From positions 94,003 through 158,002 of the forward strand of contig CALAJQ010000016.1 in NCBI GenBank assembly GCA_937922785.1: a DNA stretch of 64,000 nucleotides. Reading direction: 5' to 3'. This stretch comes from an uncultured Acidimicrobiales bacterium. Its GTDB lineage: Bacteria; Actinomycetota; Acidimicrobiia; Acidimicrobiales; SZUA-35. Under the pieces are notes generated by a model. It was not told where the DNA came from and made no database searches. It saw only the letters and a list, made by a program, of their open reading frames with translations. A program made the translations under genes and the position numbers. This document shows positions 43,732 to 52,604 of this stretch, one piece after another. Each line of letters begins with the position of its first letter. Positions within the stretch are counted from its first letter, which is position 1.

Positions 43732-45323
43732 TAGGTGATCTTTGGCGCCGCCGCGTCCACAAACCGCTCTCGTAACTCTCGCTTGAGGACCTTGCCGGTG
43801 GCGTTCCTCGGCAAAACATCAACAATCGCCATGTCATTGGGAACCTTGAACTTGGCAAGACGTTCCACACAGTGTTGCACCAGTTCAGACCGTTCAAGTG
43901 TTGAATCGGGCTTCAGACAAATTACTGCCAGGCCAACTTCACCCCATTTGTCGTTCGGAACGCCAATTATGGCCGCCTCGGCGACCTGGGGCAGCTGGTA
44001 CAACACGTTCTCAACCTCGGCCGGGTAGACGTTCTCACCACCAGAGATGTACATGTCTTTCCAGCGATCCACGATGAAGACGAAGCCTTCGCTATCCATG
44101 CGGGCGGCATCGCCAGTTTTTAGCCACCGTCCTTCGAAAGCATCCGCGGTTGCGTCAGGCCGGTTCCAATAACCGGGGGTGATGTGGGGCCCTGCAACCC
44201 ACAGTTCGCCGACCTCATCAGGCCCGGCGTCGGAACCATCCTCGGCGACGATCCTGAACTCGGTGTGCATGAGAGCTTTGCCGGTGGATCCGATCTTGCG
44301 TAGAGCGTCACCGGGATCGAGGAAGATGCACGCAGGGCTGGTCTCGGTCATCCCGAAGCCCTGAGCAAGAGAGACTCCTCGTTCGGTCCAGTTCTCCATG
44401 ATTGTTAGCGCACACGGGGCACCGCCAACACCGGCCACTCTTAATCGGCTGAGGTCGGTAGTTTCGAAATCGGGGTGCTGCATCATGAACTGATACGGGG
44501 CCGGCACGCCAAAGAAATGGGTTATTCCTTGATCCGGATCGCCCAAGACCTGCAAGGTCTCGCCTGGATCAAACGCCTTGAGAATCACAACCGTGCCACC
44601 AGCGTGCAGTACCGGGTTGGAGTAACAGTTGAGCCCACCGGTGTGAAAGAGCGGCAAGATATTGAGGTGCACGGTGTCAATGCCAATGCCTGCGGGGATG
44701 CCCAGGTTTACGGCGTTCCAAAAGTTCATTCCGTGGGTGATCATGGCGCCCTTAGGCAGACCGGTCGTGCCAGAGGTGTACATGATGGTGATGACGTCGT
44801 CATGCGTCAGAGACTCGCGGGCGACGGGGGAACCAGCGTTTGCAGCCAGTGTCGTTTCATACTGGCTGGCCTCGTTACCACCTTCGATTCCAAGCAACTG
44901 GCCGATTCCGCACAGCTGGGCCAGTTTGGACGCTGATTCCGCGAACTCAACATCATGAACGAGCAACATCGGAGCACTGTCATTGATGATGAACTCGAGT
45001 TCAGGAACGGTCAGGCGCCAATTGAGTAGCACGCATATAGCTCCGATGCGGGCGCAAGCGAACTGAACGTCGAAATACTCCACTCCGTTGTGAGCCAATA
45101 CAGCCACTCGATCACCGCGGCCGATGTCGACGGCCTTGAAGTACGTGGCCATCGCATCAATCCGCCGGTCAAGATCGGCGTAGGTGAAGCTGCGATCGTT
45201 GGTGAGATCTCTTATGGCTTCCTTATCGCCCCGGTTTGCGGCGTGATGGTCAATCCAGTCATAGGCCCTGACAGGGCCGTGACCTTCGGGGCGAGATTGG
45301 GCTAGCTCAGTCGACATGTTCAT
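43731..45323 (-). CDS. Long- or medium-chain acyl-CoA synthetase (AMP-binding)
   Basis: 530 residues from ATG 45321-45323; the ATG six bases later is an alternative. The AMP-binding P-loop is TIMYTSGTTGLPKGAMITHG. GFGMTETSPACIF, WLKTGDAARMD, DRWKDMYISGGENVYPAEVE and the C-terminal Lys in PRNATGKVLKREL complete the set. It activates a carboxylic acid to its CoA thioester. Its start overlaps the upstream transporter gene stop, so the two are coupled. The chain length is not determined. Confidence 0.92.
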   Translation of the reverse strand: MNMSTELAQSRPEGHGPVRAYDWIDHHAANRGDKEAIRDLTNDRSFTYADLDRRIDAMATYFKAVDIGRGDRVAVLAHNGVEYFDVQFACARIGAICVLLNWRLTVPELEFIINDSAPMLLVHDVEFAESASKLAQLCGIGQLLGIEGGNEASQYETTLAANAGSPVARESLTHDDVITIMYTSGTTGLPKGAMITHGMNFWNAVNLGIPAGIGIDTVHLNILPLFHTGGLNCYSNPVLHAGGTVVILKAFDPGETLQVLGDPDQGITHFFGVPAPYQFMMQHPDFETTDLSRLRVAGVGGAPCALTIMENWTERGVSLAQGFGMTETSPACIFLDPGDALRKIGSTGKALMHTEFRIVAEDGSDAGPDEVGELWVAGPHITPGYWNRPDATADAFEGRWLKTGDAARMDSEGFVFIVDRWKDMYISGGENVYPAEVENVLYQLPQVAEAAIIGVPNDKWGEVGLAVICLKPDSTLERSELVQHCVERLAKFKVPNDMAIVDVLPRNATGKVLKRELRERFVDAAAPKIT

Positions 45324-46194
45324 AAGGTAGTGGGGCTTCGGCATCTGCTCTAAATGCCCAAAGTCCGGCCAGCACTACAATTCCGCTGCCGACGAAAGTC
45401 CACACATCGGGAACGTCTCTGAAAAAGACGATCTGAAGGATTATTGAGAACACAACAATTGAGTATCGAAACGGCGCGCTGTAGCTGAGGTCACCGATTC
45501 TCACCGTCGCAACACTTGCCACATAGCCAATAGTCAGGAAGATGCCAGCGCCAACGAGTAACAGCACGGGCCGAGTCTGCAGCGCTCCCCATCCCTCAAC
45601 GAGTGAAAGAGCCAGCCCCATCGCTGTGATTGAGATTCCAGTCATGAGGGCAACGACTTGGGTCGGAGCCGAGTTGTTTATCTGGCGAGTGGCAAGTTCT
45701 CGAATGATGATCAAAACAACAGTGGCAAATCCCAGCAGGTACCAAGAGCTGAACGAATCTGCTCCAGGCTTCACGACTAGCAGCACTCCGGCAAACCCAG
45801 TGATGACGGCGGCGACCCGCTGAAGGCTGACCGGTTCGCGAAGTAGTCGAGCGGCAACAAATACCACGGCCACTGGTACCAGTTGCAGGACGGCTGTGAG
45901 ACCCGCAAGCGGCAACCTTGTGAGTGCGCTTAGATACAAGATGGTGCCGAGGGTTTCGCAGAGAAGCCGGACCGCTATTGGTTTAGAGAAGTGTTGCGTC
46001 AAACCCGAAAGAGTGCCTCGGTGGAGATTGAAGGCGACCAGGATTGTGCAGACCCACACACCTCTGAGAAAGATTGACTGGAACAGCGGCAGATCCTCTG
46101 CGGCCAGCTTGATGAACGCGTCGTTTGTAACGTACCCAGCCATTCCCAGGGTCATCCAGCCAGCGCTGGCGATGTTGTCTGAGCGTGGCGTCAC
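45307..46194 (-). CDS. EamA-family DMT transporter
   Basis: 295 residues from GTG 46192-46194. Ten membrane helices in two EamA halves are visible (AVLQLVPVAVVFVAARLLREPVS and AAVITGFAGVLLVVKPG mark the first half's end). It probably exports metabolites or amino acids. It overlaps the start of the acyl-CoA ligase gene by 17 bases, so they may be co-translated. The divergent lipoprotein gene begins 75 bases away. Confidence 0.88.
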   Translation of the reverse strand: MTPRSDNIASAGWMTLGMAGYVTNDAFIKLAAEDLPLFQSIFLRGVWVCTILVAFNLHRGTLSGLTQHFSKPIAVRLLCETLGTILYLSALTRLPLAGLTAVLQLVPVAVVFVAARLLREPVSLQRVAAVITGFAGVLLVVKPGADSFSSWYLLGFATVVLIIIRELATRQINNSAPTQVVALMTGISITAMGLALSLVEGWGALQTRPVLLLVGAGIFLTIGYVASVATVRIGDLSYSAPFRYSIVVFSIILQIVFFRDVPDVWTFVGSGIVVLAGLWAFRADAEAPLPYEHVD

Positions 46195-46269
46195 CAACGC
46201 AACCTAGCGTCTTGTTCGCGTTTGGAATGGCTTGCTTAAGTCGCCAATGCTTGCGTCCGATGAACAGCC

Positions 46270-47274
46270 ATGTCCAAAGTCTCAGTTGCTCGGTCGGGCG
46301 CCATTGTTGCGCTTGCGTTGGTCGCCGCTTCATGCGGATCCTCAGAAGAGGGGAATGCTGCTGAGAGTACTGAAACCACGGTAACTGCTGAAGCTACGAC
46401 CACCACAGCCAAGCCGACTACAACGACAACAGCGGCGCCAACAGCGGAAGAAATCTCCGAGATCTACTGCGAGACAGCATTCAAAGCGAACGCTGAATCG
46501 ATTGACTATGAGTTGTCGAACGGCCCGGAGAGCACTCTGACGGGGGACTATCTAGACGTTGGCTTATCTCGAATGCAATCGCTGGAGTTGATCCCTGACG
46601 AAATCGAAGCCGAGTTCTCCCTGGTGATAAATGGCCTTGCAGAGATCCGTGATCGTTCCGAAGCCGCCAATGATGAAATCGCGTTCGAGGAACTGGAAGA
46701 CATTCTCACCCCCGAGTTCAGCGAAGCCTCAACCGAACTTGACAATTATGAGGCTGAGGTTTGCGGTTTCACCTACGACGAGATGGCACTTGAAGCTGGC
46801 CTGGGGCCAGTGTCTTCCATAGAAGGTAGCGAGCTGTTCTTTGACCCCGAAGGCGAGTACAGCATTGAGATAAATCCGGAATGGGCTGCCAGCCACGGCT
46901 CAATCGCTGCCGGTATCGAGCTTTGGTACATCAATGACGGAACCGACGGCTTTGCGGAGAACCTGAACCTTCTTACCCAACAGGTAGGTGACGTCGGCCT
47001 GGAGGAATACCTCGAACTAAGTGCTGACTCGATCAGCGTGCTTCTTCAAGACGGCGCGGTTCTTGATCAGGCAATCGTTCCTGGTTCGCTAGGTCAGGAC
47101 CTGGGAGTGCTTCTGTATGAGGGAGCAGTTGGCAACCAGGTCGGCACCTTCTTGGCCGTGTTCGCGGTTGAAGACGGCACGGCTGTGATTGCGACGTTTG
47201 TGGCTCTCCCGGATGAGTTCGACGACCTCGTGCTTGAAGTAGAAGAGTACATGTTCACTTTGGTGGCTGAGTAG
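46270..47274 (+). CDS. Secreted lipoprotein with PsbP/DcrB-like C-terminal domain
   Basis: 334 residues. A lipoprotein signal ends at C22 (LALVAASCGSS). A Thr-rich linker (35-60) is followed by a helical region (62-180). The last 150 residues (LFFDPEGEYSIEINPEWAAS...) look like the Mog1p/PsbP-type fold of DcrB-like lipoproteins. No catalytic motif is visible. It is probably an envelope protein of unknown function. A 13-base tandem repeat lies 47 bases downstream of its stop. Confidence 0.72.
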   Translation: MSKVSVARSGAIVALALVAASCGSSEEGNAAESTETTVTAEATTTTAKPTTTTTAAPTAEEISEIYCETAFKANAESIDYELSNGPESTLTGDYLDVGLSRMQSLELIPDEIEAEFSLVINGLAEIRDRSEAANDEIAFEELEDILTPEFSEASTELDNYEAEVCGFTYDEMALEAGLGPVSSIEGSELFFDPEGEYSIEINPEWAASHGSIAAGIELWYINDGTDGFAENLNLLTQQVGDVGLEEYLELSADSISVLLQDGAVLDQAIVPGSLGQDLGVLLYEGAVGNQVGTFLAVFAVEDGTAVIATFVALPDEFDDLVLEVEEYMFTLVAE

Positions 47275-47320
47275 AAGCAGTATCGAACGCGATACCAGGC
47301 GCGCTGTAAATTCCGATATC

Positions 47321-47346
47321 GGATATCGAAATCGGATATCGAAATC
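47321..47346. repeat. 13-base tandem repeat, two units
   Basis: GGATATCGAAATC occurs at 47321-47333 and 47334-47346, with related sequence CCGATATC just before and CAGATATA after. It lies between a lipoprotein gene and the next gene. The GATATC palindrome recurs within the run. Confidence 0.82.
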
Positions 47347-47362
47347 AGATATACAGACACTG

Positions 47363-48025
47363 GTGAAAGTTGCAGAGGATTTCATTTGCGAGCACGGCAT
47401 GCCCCAGCCCTGGGCTACATGCACCGAATGCATGCTTTTGCCAACCAGTTTGAGGCCCGAAAAGCCCAGACCCAAACCACCACCACCTAAACCAGCCGCG
47501 TCTAAACCAGCTGCGTCTAGATCGGCATCTTCCAAATCAGGAGTATCTAAACGAGGAGCCAATAGCTCCTCCCGCGGTGCCAGGTCGGCAACGCCGCGCC
47601 AAGCAACTCGGCTACCCAAGTCCGACATGGACAAGGTGCCAGCCTTATTTGGCGCCCTTGACTTGGCTTATGAGATTCCTGACACGAATCTCAGGTACCA
47701 CATCCAGGGAGCAGACAAAGACTGGCTGCCGATTTCGTCTATGCCTAAAGAGCTTCGCGCTAACGGGTATGTGTTCTTGCAATCCGAATCTCGGCTGGTA
47801 GCTCGCTGCCCGGTCAAGGGCATCGGATTTCGTGAGCGGCGTTGGAGTCACGAGCGTCCCGAGGCCAGTTCTGACATGGGGCCAGGAGCCACGCTTGAGC
47901 TTCACGGAGATTCCTGGGAATTCCTGTCGATCAACCTTGGCAGCGAAGGCGAGGCCGATATTGTCGGCTATCGCTACCTTGAAACTGACGCTGACGGAAA
48001 CGTCCGCCCTGCGTCTAGCTACTGA
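47363..48025 (+). CDS. Protein with N-terminal metal-ribbon-like motif and basic linker, unknown function
   Basis: 220 residues from GTG 47363. Residues 9-25 hold CEHGMPQPWATCTECM (C-x-H-x8-C-x2-C), a plausible small zinc site. A Lys/Pro/Ser/Ala-rich linker (32-85) contains 15-base DNA repeats encoding KPAASKPAAS-like units. The C-terminal domain (88-220) includes LRYHIQGADKDWLPISSMPK and RCPVKGIGFRERRWSHE, rich in Arg/Trp. It may bind nucleic acid or protein, but I recognise no family. Confidence 0.65.
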   Translation: MKVAEDFICEHGMPQPWATCTECMLLPTSLRPEKPRPKPPPPKPAASKPAASRSASSKSGVSKRGANSSSRGARSATPRQATRLPKSDMDKVPALFGALDLAYEIPDTNLRYHIQGADKDWLPISSMPKELRANGYVFLQSESRLVARCPVKGIGFRERRWSHERPEASSDMGPGATLELHGDSWEFLSINLGSEGEADIVGYRYLETDADGNVRPASSY

Positions 48026-48177
48026 TGAGGCGCTCGGCGGAGACGTCTTACGCATCTTCGGCGCATAATCCCCTTCAAACTGCGGTTCGGGATATCCTGA
48101 GAACGCTGATTGCGGCTTACGCAAGGTCGGTCGGGTCTAGTTCCCGGTTGATTCATTTGACCAGCACAGGGTAATTA

Positions 48178-49515
48178 ATGAATTCAATTTTTGTATTGCT
48201 ACTTGTACTGGTCATGGTCGGCTTCAACGCCCTCTACGTCGCAGCCGAATTTGCGACCGTGGGATCTCGTCGATCACGGGTTCAGGAGTCGGCAGAATCT
48301 GGCGGAAGGGGGGCCTCTGAGCTTCTAAAGATTCTTCAAGACCCCAAGCGGCTAGACAACTATGTGGCGGCGTGCCAGATCGGCATAACGCTAAGCAGTT
48401 TGGTCGCTGGTGCTTATGGCCAGTCCCAGTTGACTCCATTGTTTGAAGATCTGTTGGGCGGAGCTGGCGGGCGAACCGCAGCAATAGTTTTAGTGCTGTT
48501 ACTGATCACCTCGCTTCAGGTCGTTCTTGGTGAGCTACTGCCCAAGACTGTGGCCCTGCGCTACCCAGAGACGTTGGCCGTCGCCACTCTGACTCCGATG
48601 AAGATCAGTCAAACGTTGCTGCGTCCTTTAGTGGCCATCTTTAACGGTTCAGCTTTCAGGATAATGAAGGCAGCTGGGCTCTCGGTCGAACACTCTCATT
48701 CCCACGTGCACTCACCCCAAGAGTTGGCCGGCCTCTACCGGGCCAGCGCCGATGGCGGCCTAATCGACTCCGCCGAGCGGGAAATGCTTGCAGGCGCGCT
48801 CACCGTTAGAGAGCGGCTGGTCCGCGAGATCATGACACCCCGCCGACGGCTAGTAACTATTGACCGCACAACCACGGTGGATGACGCCCTCGCTGAGCTG
48901 TCAAAAACTCCATACTCTCGCTTCCCTGTAACTGATGGCGGCGAAGACATCATTGGTGTTGTCACTCTTCGTCAACTGTTTCGGGCTTCGGCCAATCAAG
49001 GCAATCTCGCAGTTGACAAGCTTGCCGACAAGGGCCTTGTGGTCAGCGAAGTGGTTGCTGTTCCCCAGCTGCTGGCCCATTTCTCCGAGAATGAGATTCA
49101 CACTGCGTCGGTGGTCAACGAGTTCGGAACTGTTTCAGGCTTTGTGACTCGCGAAGATGCCATCGAAGAAATCTTCGGTGAGTTCAACGATGAGTTCGAT
49201 GTAGAGCCTGACCCCATAACAACTGACGGGAATCGGGTTGTCCTCAGAGGCGACGTTTTGTTGTCGGTCTTGAACGACCGGTTTGAGCTGGCGTTGCCGG
49301 CTGACGAAGTTGGAACAGTCAGCGGTTACATCTGGCATCACCTTGGCCGCAGGCCCGAGCAGGGAGACACGGTGCCGCTGCCCGAGGCCTTGCCAGAGTT
49401 CGAGGTACCCGTCGACGGCAGTGATGTTGTCGCCCAGCGGTTCATTACGGTCGACTTGGTAGATGGCAACCTGGTATCAAAAGCCAGCTTCGATCAACCT
49501 GGGGACCAGGCGTGA
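48178..49515 (+). CDS. CorC/HlyC-type DUF21 and CBS-pair membrane protein (first of two)
   Basis: 445 residues. An N-terminal DUF21/CNNM membrane domain (1-190) includes AEFATVGSRRSRVQE. A CBS pair (about 205-330) has IMTPRRRLVTIDR and TPYSRFPVTDGGEDIIGVVT, and a CorC_HlyC C-terminal domain (345-440) follows. This family takes part in Mg2+ or other divalent cation efflux. The stop overlaps the next gene's start by four bases (GTGA). The two genes are tandem paralogues. Confidence 0.92.
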   Translation: MNSIFVLLLVLVMVGFNALYVAAEFATVGSRRSRVQESAESGGRGASELLKILQDPKRLDNYVAACQIGITLSSLVAGAYGQSQLTPLFEDLLGGAGGRTAAIVLVLLLITSLQVVLGELLPKTVALRYPETLAVATLTPMKISQTLLRPLVAIFNGSAFRIMKAAGLSVEHSHSHVHSPQELAGLYRASADGGLIDSAEREMLAGALTVRERLVREIMTPRRRLVTIDRTTTVDDALAELSKTPYSRFPVTDGGEDIIGVVTLRQLFRASANQGNLAVDKLADKGLVVSEVVAVPQLLAHFSENEIHTASVVNEFGTVSGFVTREDAIEEIFGEFNDEFDVEPDPITTDGNRVVLRGDVLLSVLNDRFELALPADEVGTVSGYIWHHLGRRPEQGDTVPLPEALPEFEVPVDGSDVVAQRFITVDLVDGNLVSKASFDQPGDQA

Positions 49516-50861
49516 TCGCCGCCAGTTTGTTCACAGGCGTGATATTGCCGATCGTTGCGATCATTTTGCTGGTCATCATCAACGGATTATTCGTGGCCGC
49601 AGAGTTTGCACTTGTTGGCTCACGCCGGAGCCGCTTTGAACAGCTAGCCCAGAACGGCAATCGCTCGGCTCGCTGGCTTCTAAAGATCTTCGATTCTGCC
49701 GTGGGCAAAGACGGCTACATCGCAGTTGCGCAGCTGGGTATCACTCTGGCCAGTATCGGTCTTGGTATGTACGGCGAACCAGCTATCGCCCACTGGATCG
49801 ACAAGCCACTTATTGAGAACTACGGACTCAGCGAGGGCGCGGCTCACACCATTGCGTTCATCATCGCTCTCAGCGGCATCACATTCCTGCACGTTGTAAT
49901 CGGCGAGATGATTCCTAAGGCCCTGGCGTTGCAAAGCCCCGAAACCACCAGCCTCAAAGTGAACCCGTTGATGCGAATGTTCGCACTGATATTCCGGCCA
50001 GCGGTTGCGGTTCTGAACTGGTTGGCGCTGGCTCTCATGCGGCTACTGCGAATCCCCGAGCCCGATCTTGCAGTGTCGCTCTACAGCAGTGAAGAGCTGG
50101 CGATTGTGACTGAAGAATCGGCAGAGGTTGGCCAAATTGGTCAGCTACAAAGCGAGATCATCACAAACATCTTCGACTTAGAAGATCTCTCGGCCGAAGA
50201 AATCATGACCTCTCGCAGCAACGTCGTTGCGTTAAACATCGAGACCGGGCGCGACGAGATCTATCAGCGAATTATCGAATCTCCGATAAGTCGCTACCCG
50301 GTGTATGAGAAGGACCTCGACAATGTTGTTGGCTTGTTGCACGTAAAGGACTTTGTTAGAGCCGACCAAAGCGCCACTAATATCGAGCTGGCAAAACTCG
50401 TCCGGCGGCTTCCAACGGTCACGGCCTCAACCACCGCAGACGTTCTGCTAGATCGCTTCAAGAGCGAGCGGATTCACGCAAGCCTTGTGGTCGACGAGCT
50501 TGGCAGCACAATCGGCTTTGTCACCCTTGACGACATCATCTCTGAAGTAATTGACGACCCCGCTGGGGATCATGATCTTCCTGCGGTCATCCACGACGAG
50601 AACTCGGCCACCCTTGACGGCGAAACGACCCTTGCCGAACTCGAGGAAGACTTCGGCTTCTTGTTTGAGCACAGGGAAGTAACCACTCTGGCAGGCCTAG
50701 TGCTATCTGAAACCGGAGTAGTGCCGACAGCTGGGGCCCAGGTTCAGGTGCAAGGCCACGAGCTTGAAGTTGTGGAGCTTGACGGCCACAAGATCACTCA
50801 GGTTCGGGTGACCCGTTTCGCTGAAGCGGCTCCCGCACCAAGCGAGCCCGAAGGACACTAA
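49512..50861 (+). CDS. CorC/HlyC-type DUF21 and CBS-pair membrane protein (second of two)
   Basis: 449 residues with the same order as its neighbour: DUF21 (AEFALVGSRRSRFEQ), CBS pair (IMTSRSNVVALNIE, SPISRYPVYEKDLDNVVGLL) and the C-terminal transporter-associated domain. The GTG start overlaps the upstream stop by four bases. The two proteins probably form a heteromeric metal transport unit, as seen for tandem actinobacterial pairs. A dioxygenase gene starts five bases after its stop. Confidence 0.92.
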   Translation: MIAASLFTGVILPIVAIILLVIINGLFVAAEFALVGSRRSRFEQLAQNGNRSARWLLKIFDSAVGKDGYIAVAQLGITLASIGLGMYGEPAIAHWIDKPLIENYGLSEGAAHTIAFIIALSGITFLHVVIGEMIPKALALQSPETTSLKVNPLMRMFALIFRPAVAVLNWLALALMRLLRIPEPDLAVSLYSSEELAIVTEESAEVGQIGQLQSEIITNIFDLEDLSAEEIMTSRSNVVALNIETGRDEIYQRIIESPISRYPVYEKDLDNVVGLLHVKDFVRADQSATNIELAKLVRRLPTVTASTTADVLLDRFKSERIHASLVVDELGSTIGFVTLDDIISEVIDDPAGDHDLPAVIHDENSATLDGETTLAELEEDFGFLFEHREVTTLAGLVLSETGVVPTAGAQVQVQGHELEVVELDGHKITQVRVTRFAEAAPAPSEPEGH

Positions 50862-50866
50862 ACCCC

Positions 50867-51751
50867 GTGCCGATAGATGGTCTAGAAATTCTCAGTCCAT
50901 CCGATATCGACAAAGCGGTTGAGCTCTTCTACCGGGACGGCTTCATAGTGGTCGCGGACGTCCTGACCCCGCAACAAGTTGAATTTCTAAAGGCTGGTGT
51001 GCTTGAAGTTGTGGCCGAGATCCTGGCGGTCGACGACGGTCTTGGCGGCAATCGAGGGACCGGTAGATACTCCTTCGGCGGTTCTAGCAAGACTCGCAGC
51101 ATGCTGCATCGACCCGAATGGCAGATGCTGATTGACCTTGAAACGGTCACGCCCATCGTGAGTGCAATCTTTGAGTCTTCTGACTACATGCTGCGGTCAG
51201 CCAGCGGTGATTTCTGTCTACCCGGCACGACGGAGTATCAACCGCTTCATTCAGACATGAGGGATCAGAAACCGTCCAATCCCAGCCCGTTCAGCGCCTA
51301 TCACGATCCAAGAGGAAGGCTGACTAGCCGGGACCTTCCGTGTCCGTACTTGTGCGTTAACTTTCTTCCTTTTGATCAGACCGAAGCTAATGGTCCGACT
51401 CGTCAAATTCCGGGAACCCAACACTCACGGGCGCGAATTCCTAGCCTCACCGATGAGCCCGAATGGATGAGACAAAGCACGGTGTGTCCGGCCCCGGCTG
51501 GTTCGGCCCAGATAAGAGACGTGAGGGCTTGGCATGCTGGGACTCCGAATGTGTCTGAGGAAATGCGGGCGATCCCGAACGTGGAGTTCTACGCTCCATG
51601 GTTCCGGGAGCCAATAGACACTTCGATCTCATTTCAGGATTATCAACAGCTGTCGCCTCATGCACAAAGGCTGACCCGCTTCCACGTTGCTGACTCATCC
51701 CAAGAGCTAGACGTTGGCTACGAAGTGGCTCAACTGCCTTCCAGAAACTGA
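50867..51751 (+). CDS. Phytanoyl-CoA dioxygenase family protein
   Basis: 294 residues from GTG 50867. It is an Fe(II)/2-oxoglutarate dioxygenase: the first two metal ligands are H128-x-D130 in PLHSDMRDQ, and H223 in DVRAWHAGTPN is the third. TRQIPGTQHSR is typical of PhyH members. It hydroxylates a small molecule; the substrate is unknown. It starts five bases after the CBS gene, so it is probably co-transcribed. Convergent with the TauE gene. Confidence 0.87.
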   Translation: MPIDGLEILSPSDIDKAVELFYRDGFIVVADVLTPQQVEFLKAGVLEVVAEILAVDDGLGGNRGTGRYSFGGSSKTRSMLHRPEWQMLIDLETVTPIVSAIFESSDYMLRSASGDFCLPGTTEYQPLHSDMRDQKPSNPSPFSAYHDPRGRLTSRDLPCPYLCVNFLPFDQTEANGPTRQIPGTQHSRARIPSLTDEPEWMRQSTVCPAPAGSAQIRDVRAWHAGTPNVSEEMRAIPNVEFYAPWFREPIDTSISFQDYQQLSPHAQRLTRFHVADSSQELDVGYEVAQLPSRN

Positions 51752-51776
51752 TCTGCGCCGAAGGCCCGAGCTATAG

Positions 51777-52535
51777 CTAGAAAGCTCGGATAAGTAACGG
51801 GAGCCCCGCCGCAACCAGCCCGATGGCCAAGAGAGCGCTTACTGCGGTTTGTGAAAGTTTCCCGGCCGAGCCTGAACCGATCCGTCCGCCAGCAATGGCA
51901 CCAGCTATAACAAACGGCAGAAACGACCACTTGGGGTTTCGAGCGAAAATATGTCCCAAGCTTGACCCGGCTCCCGCCACGGCGCCAATGGCAGTTGTTG
52001 TGGCCGCAGCCCGATGGGTTGACATCCGTTGAAGCGAGCGGATCACAGGCACGGTTACCAGGCCAGCGCCAACACCAAACGCTCCGCTCAACACCCCGAT
52101 CACAGATCCCGCCCCAACCAGTTTCCGAACCTGGGGCGGCACCGGTGCAGCTTCGTCGGTCGCGGTTGGCTTTGTTGCCACCACAAGAACCGCCAGCCCT
52201 AGCAACAGCGACCCAATTATGAGATCGAATGTGCGCGCGGGAATCCGGTTGGCCAATAACGCCGCAGAAAGGAACGCGACCGGCAGAGAGCCGGCGACAA
52301 ACCACTTGGCGACGCCCTTGTTGACCATGCCAGCCCGGTTGTAGTTGATCGCTCCCGACAGCTGAACAAACATGATCGTGAGAACACTGGTGCCCACGGC
52401 TTCGGGGCCTGAGAGATCAAAGACCAGAACCAGCGCTGCGACCATGATGAAACCGCCCCCGGCTCCAATGATCGAGCCGTAGATTCCAACGCTAAGCGCT
52501 AGAGCGAAAAGCCCTAGGGCAAGACCGGTATCCAT
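51777..52535 (-). CDS. TauE/SafE-family sulfite or anion exporter
   Basis: 252 residues from ATG 52533-52535. About eight membrane helices in two halves. GSIIGAGGGFIMVAALVLVF and GVLSGAFGVGAGLVTVPVIR carry the family's G-x-G-G-G-x-x motif in each half. It probably moves an anion such as sulfite, sulfonate or acetate derivative. A second TauE-like gene lies at 61506-62243. Confidence 0.88.
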   Translation of the reverse strand: MDTGLALGLFALALSVGIYGSIIGAGGGFIMVAALVLVFDLSGPEAVGTSVLTIMFVQLSGAINYNRAGMVNKGVAKWFVAGSLPVAFLSAALLANRIPARTFDLIIGSLLLGLAVLVVATKPTATDEAAPVPPQVRKLVGAGSVIGVLSGAFGVGAGLVTVPVIRSLQRMSTHRAAATTTAIGAVAGAGSSLGHIFARNPKWSFLPFVIAGAIAGGRIGSGSAGKLSQTAVSALLAIGLVAAGLPLLIRAF

Positions 52536-52604
52536 GAGCAACCGACTTTAGCAATTGGCGCTGACGAATCGGGCCGATCGGGGGTTGTCTAATAGGCTGG
52601 CTGC

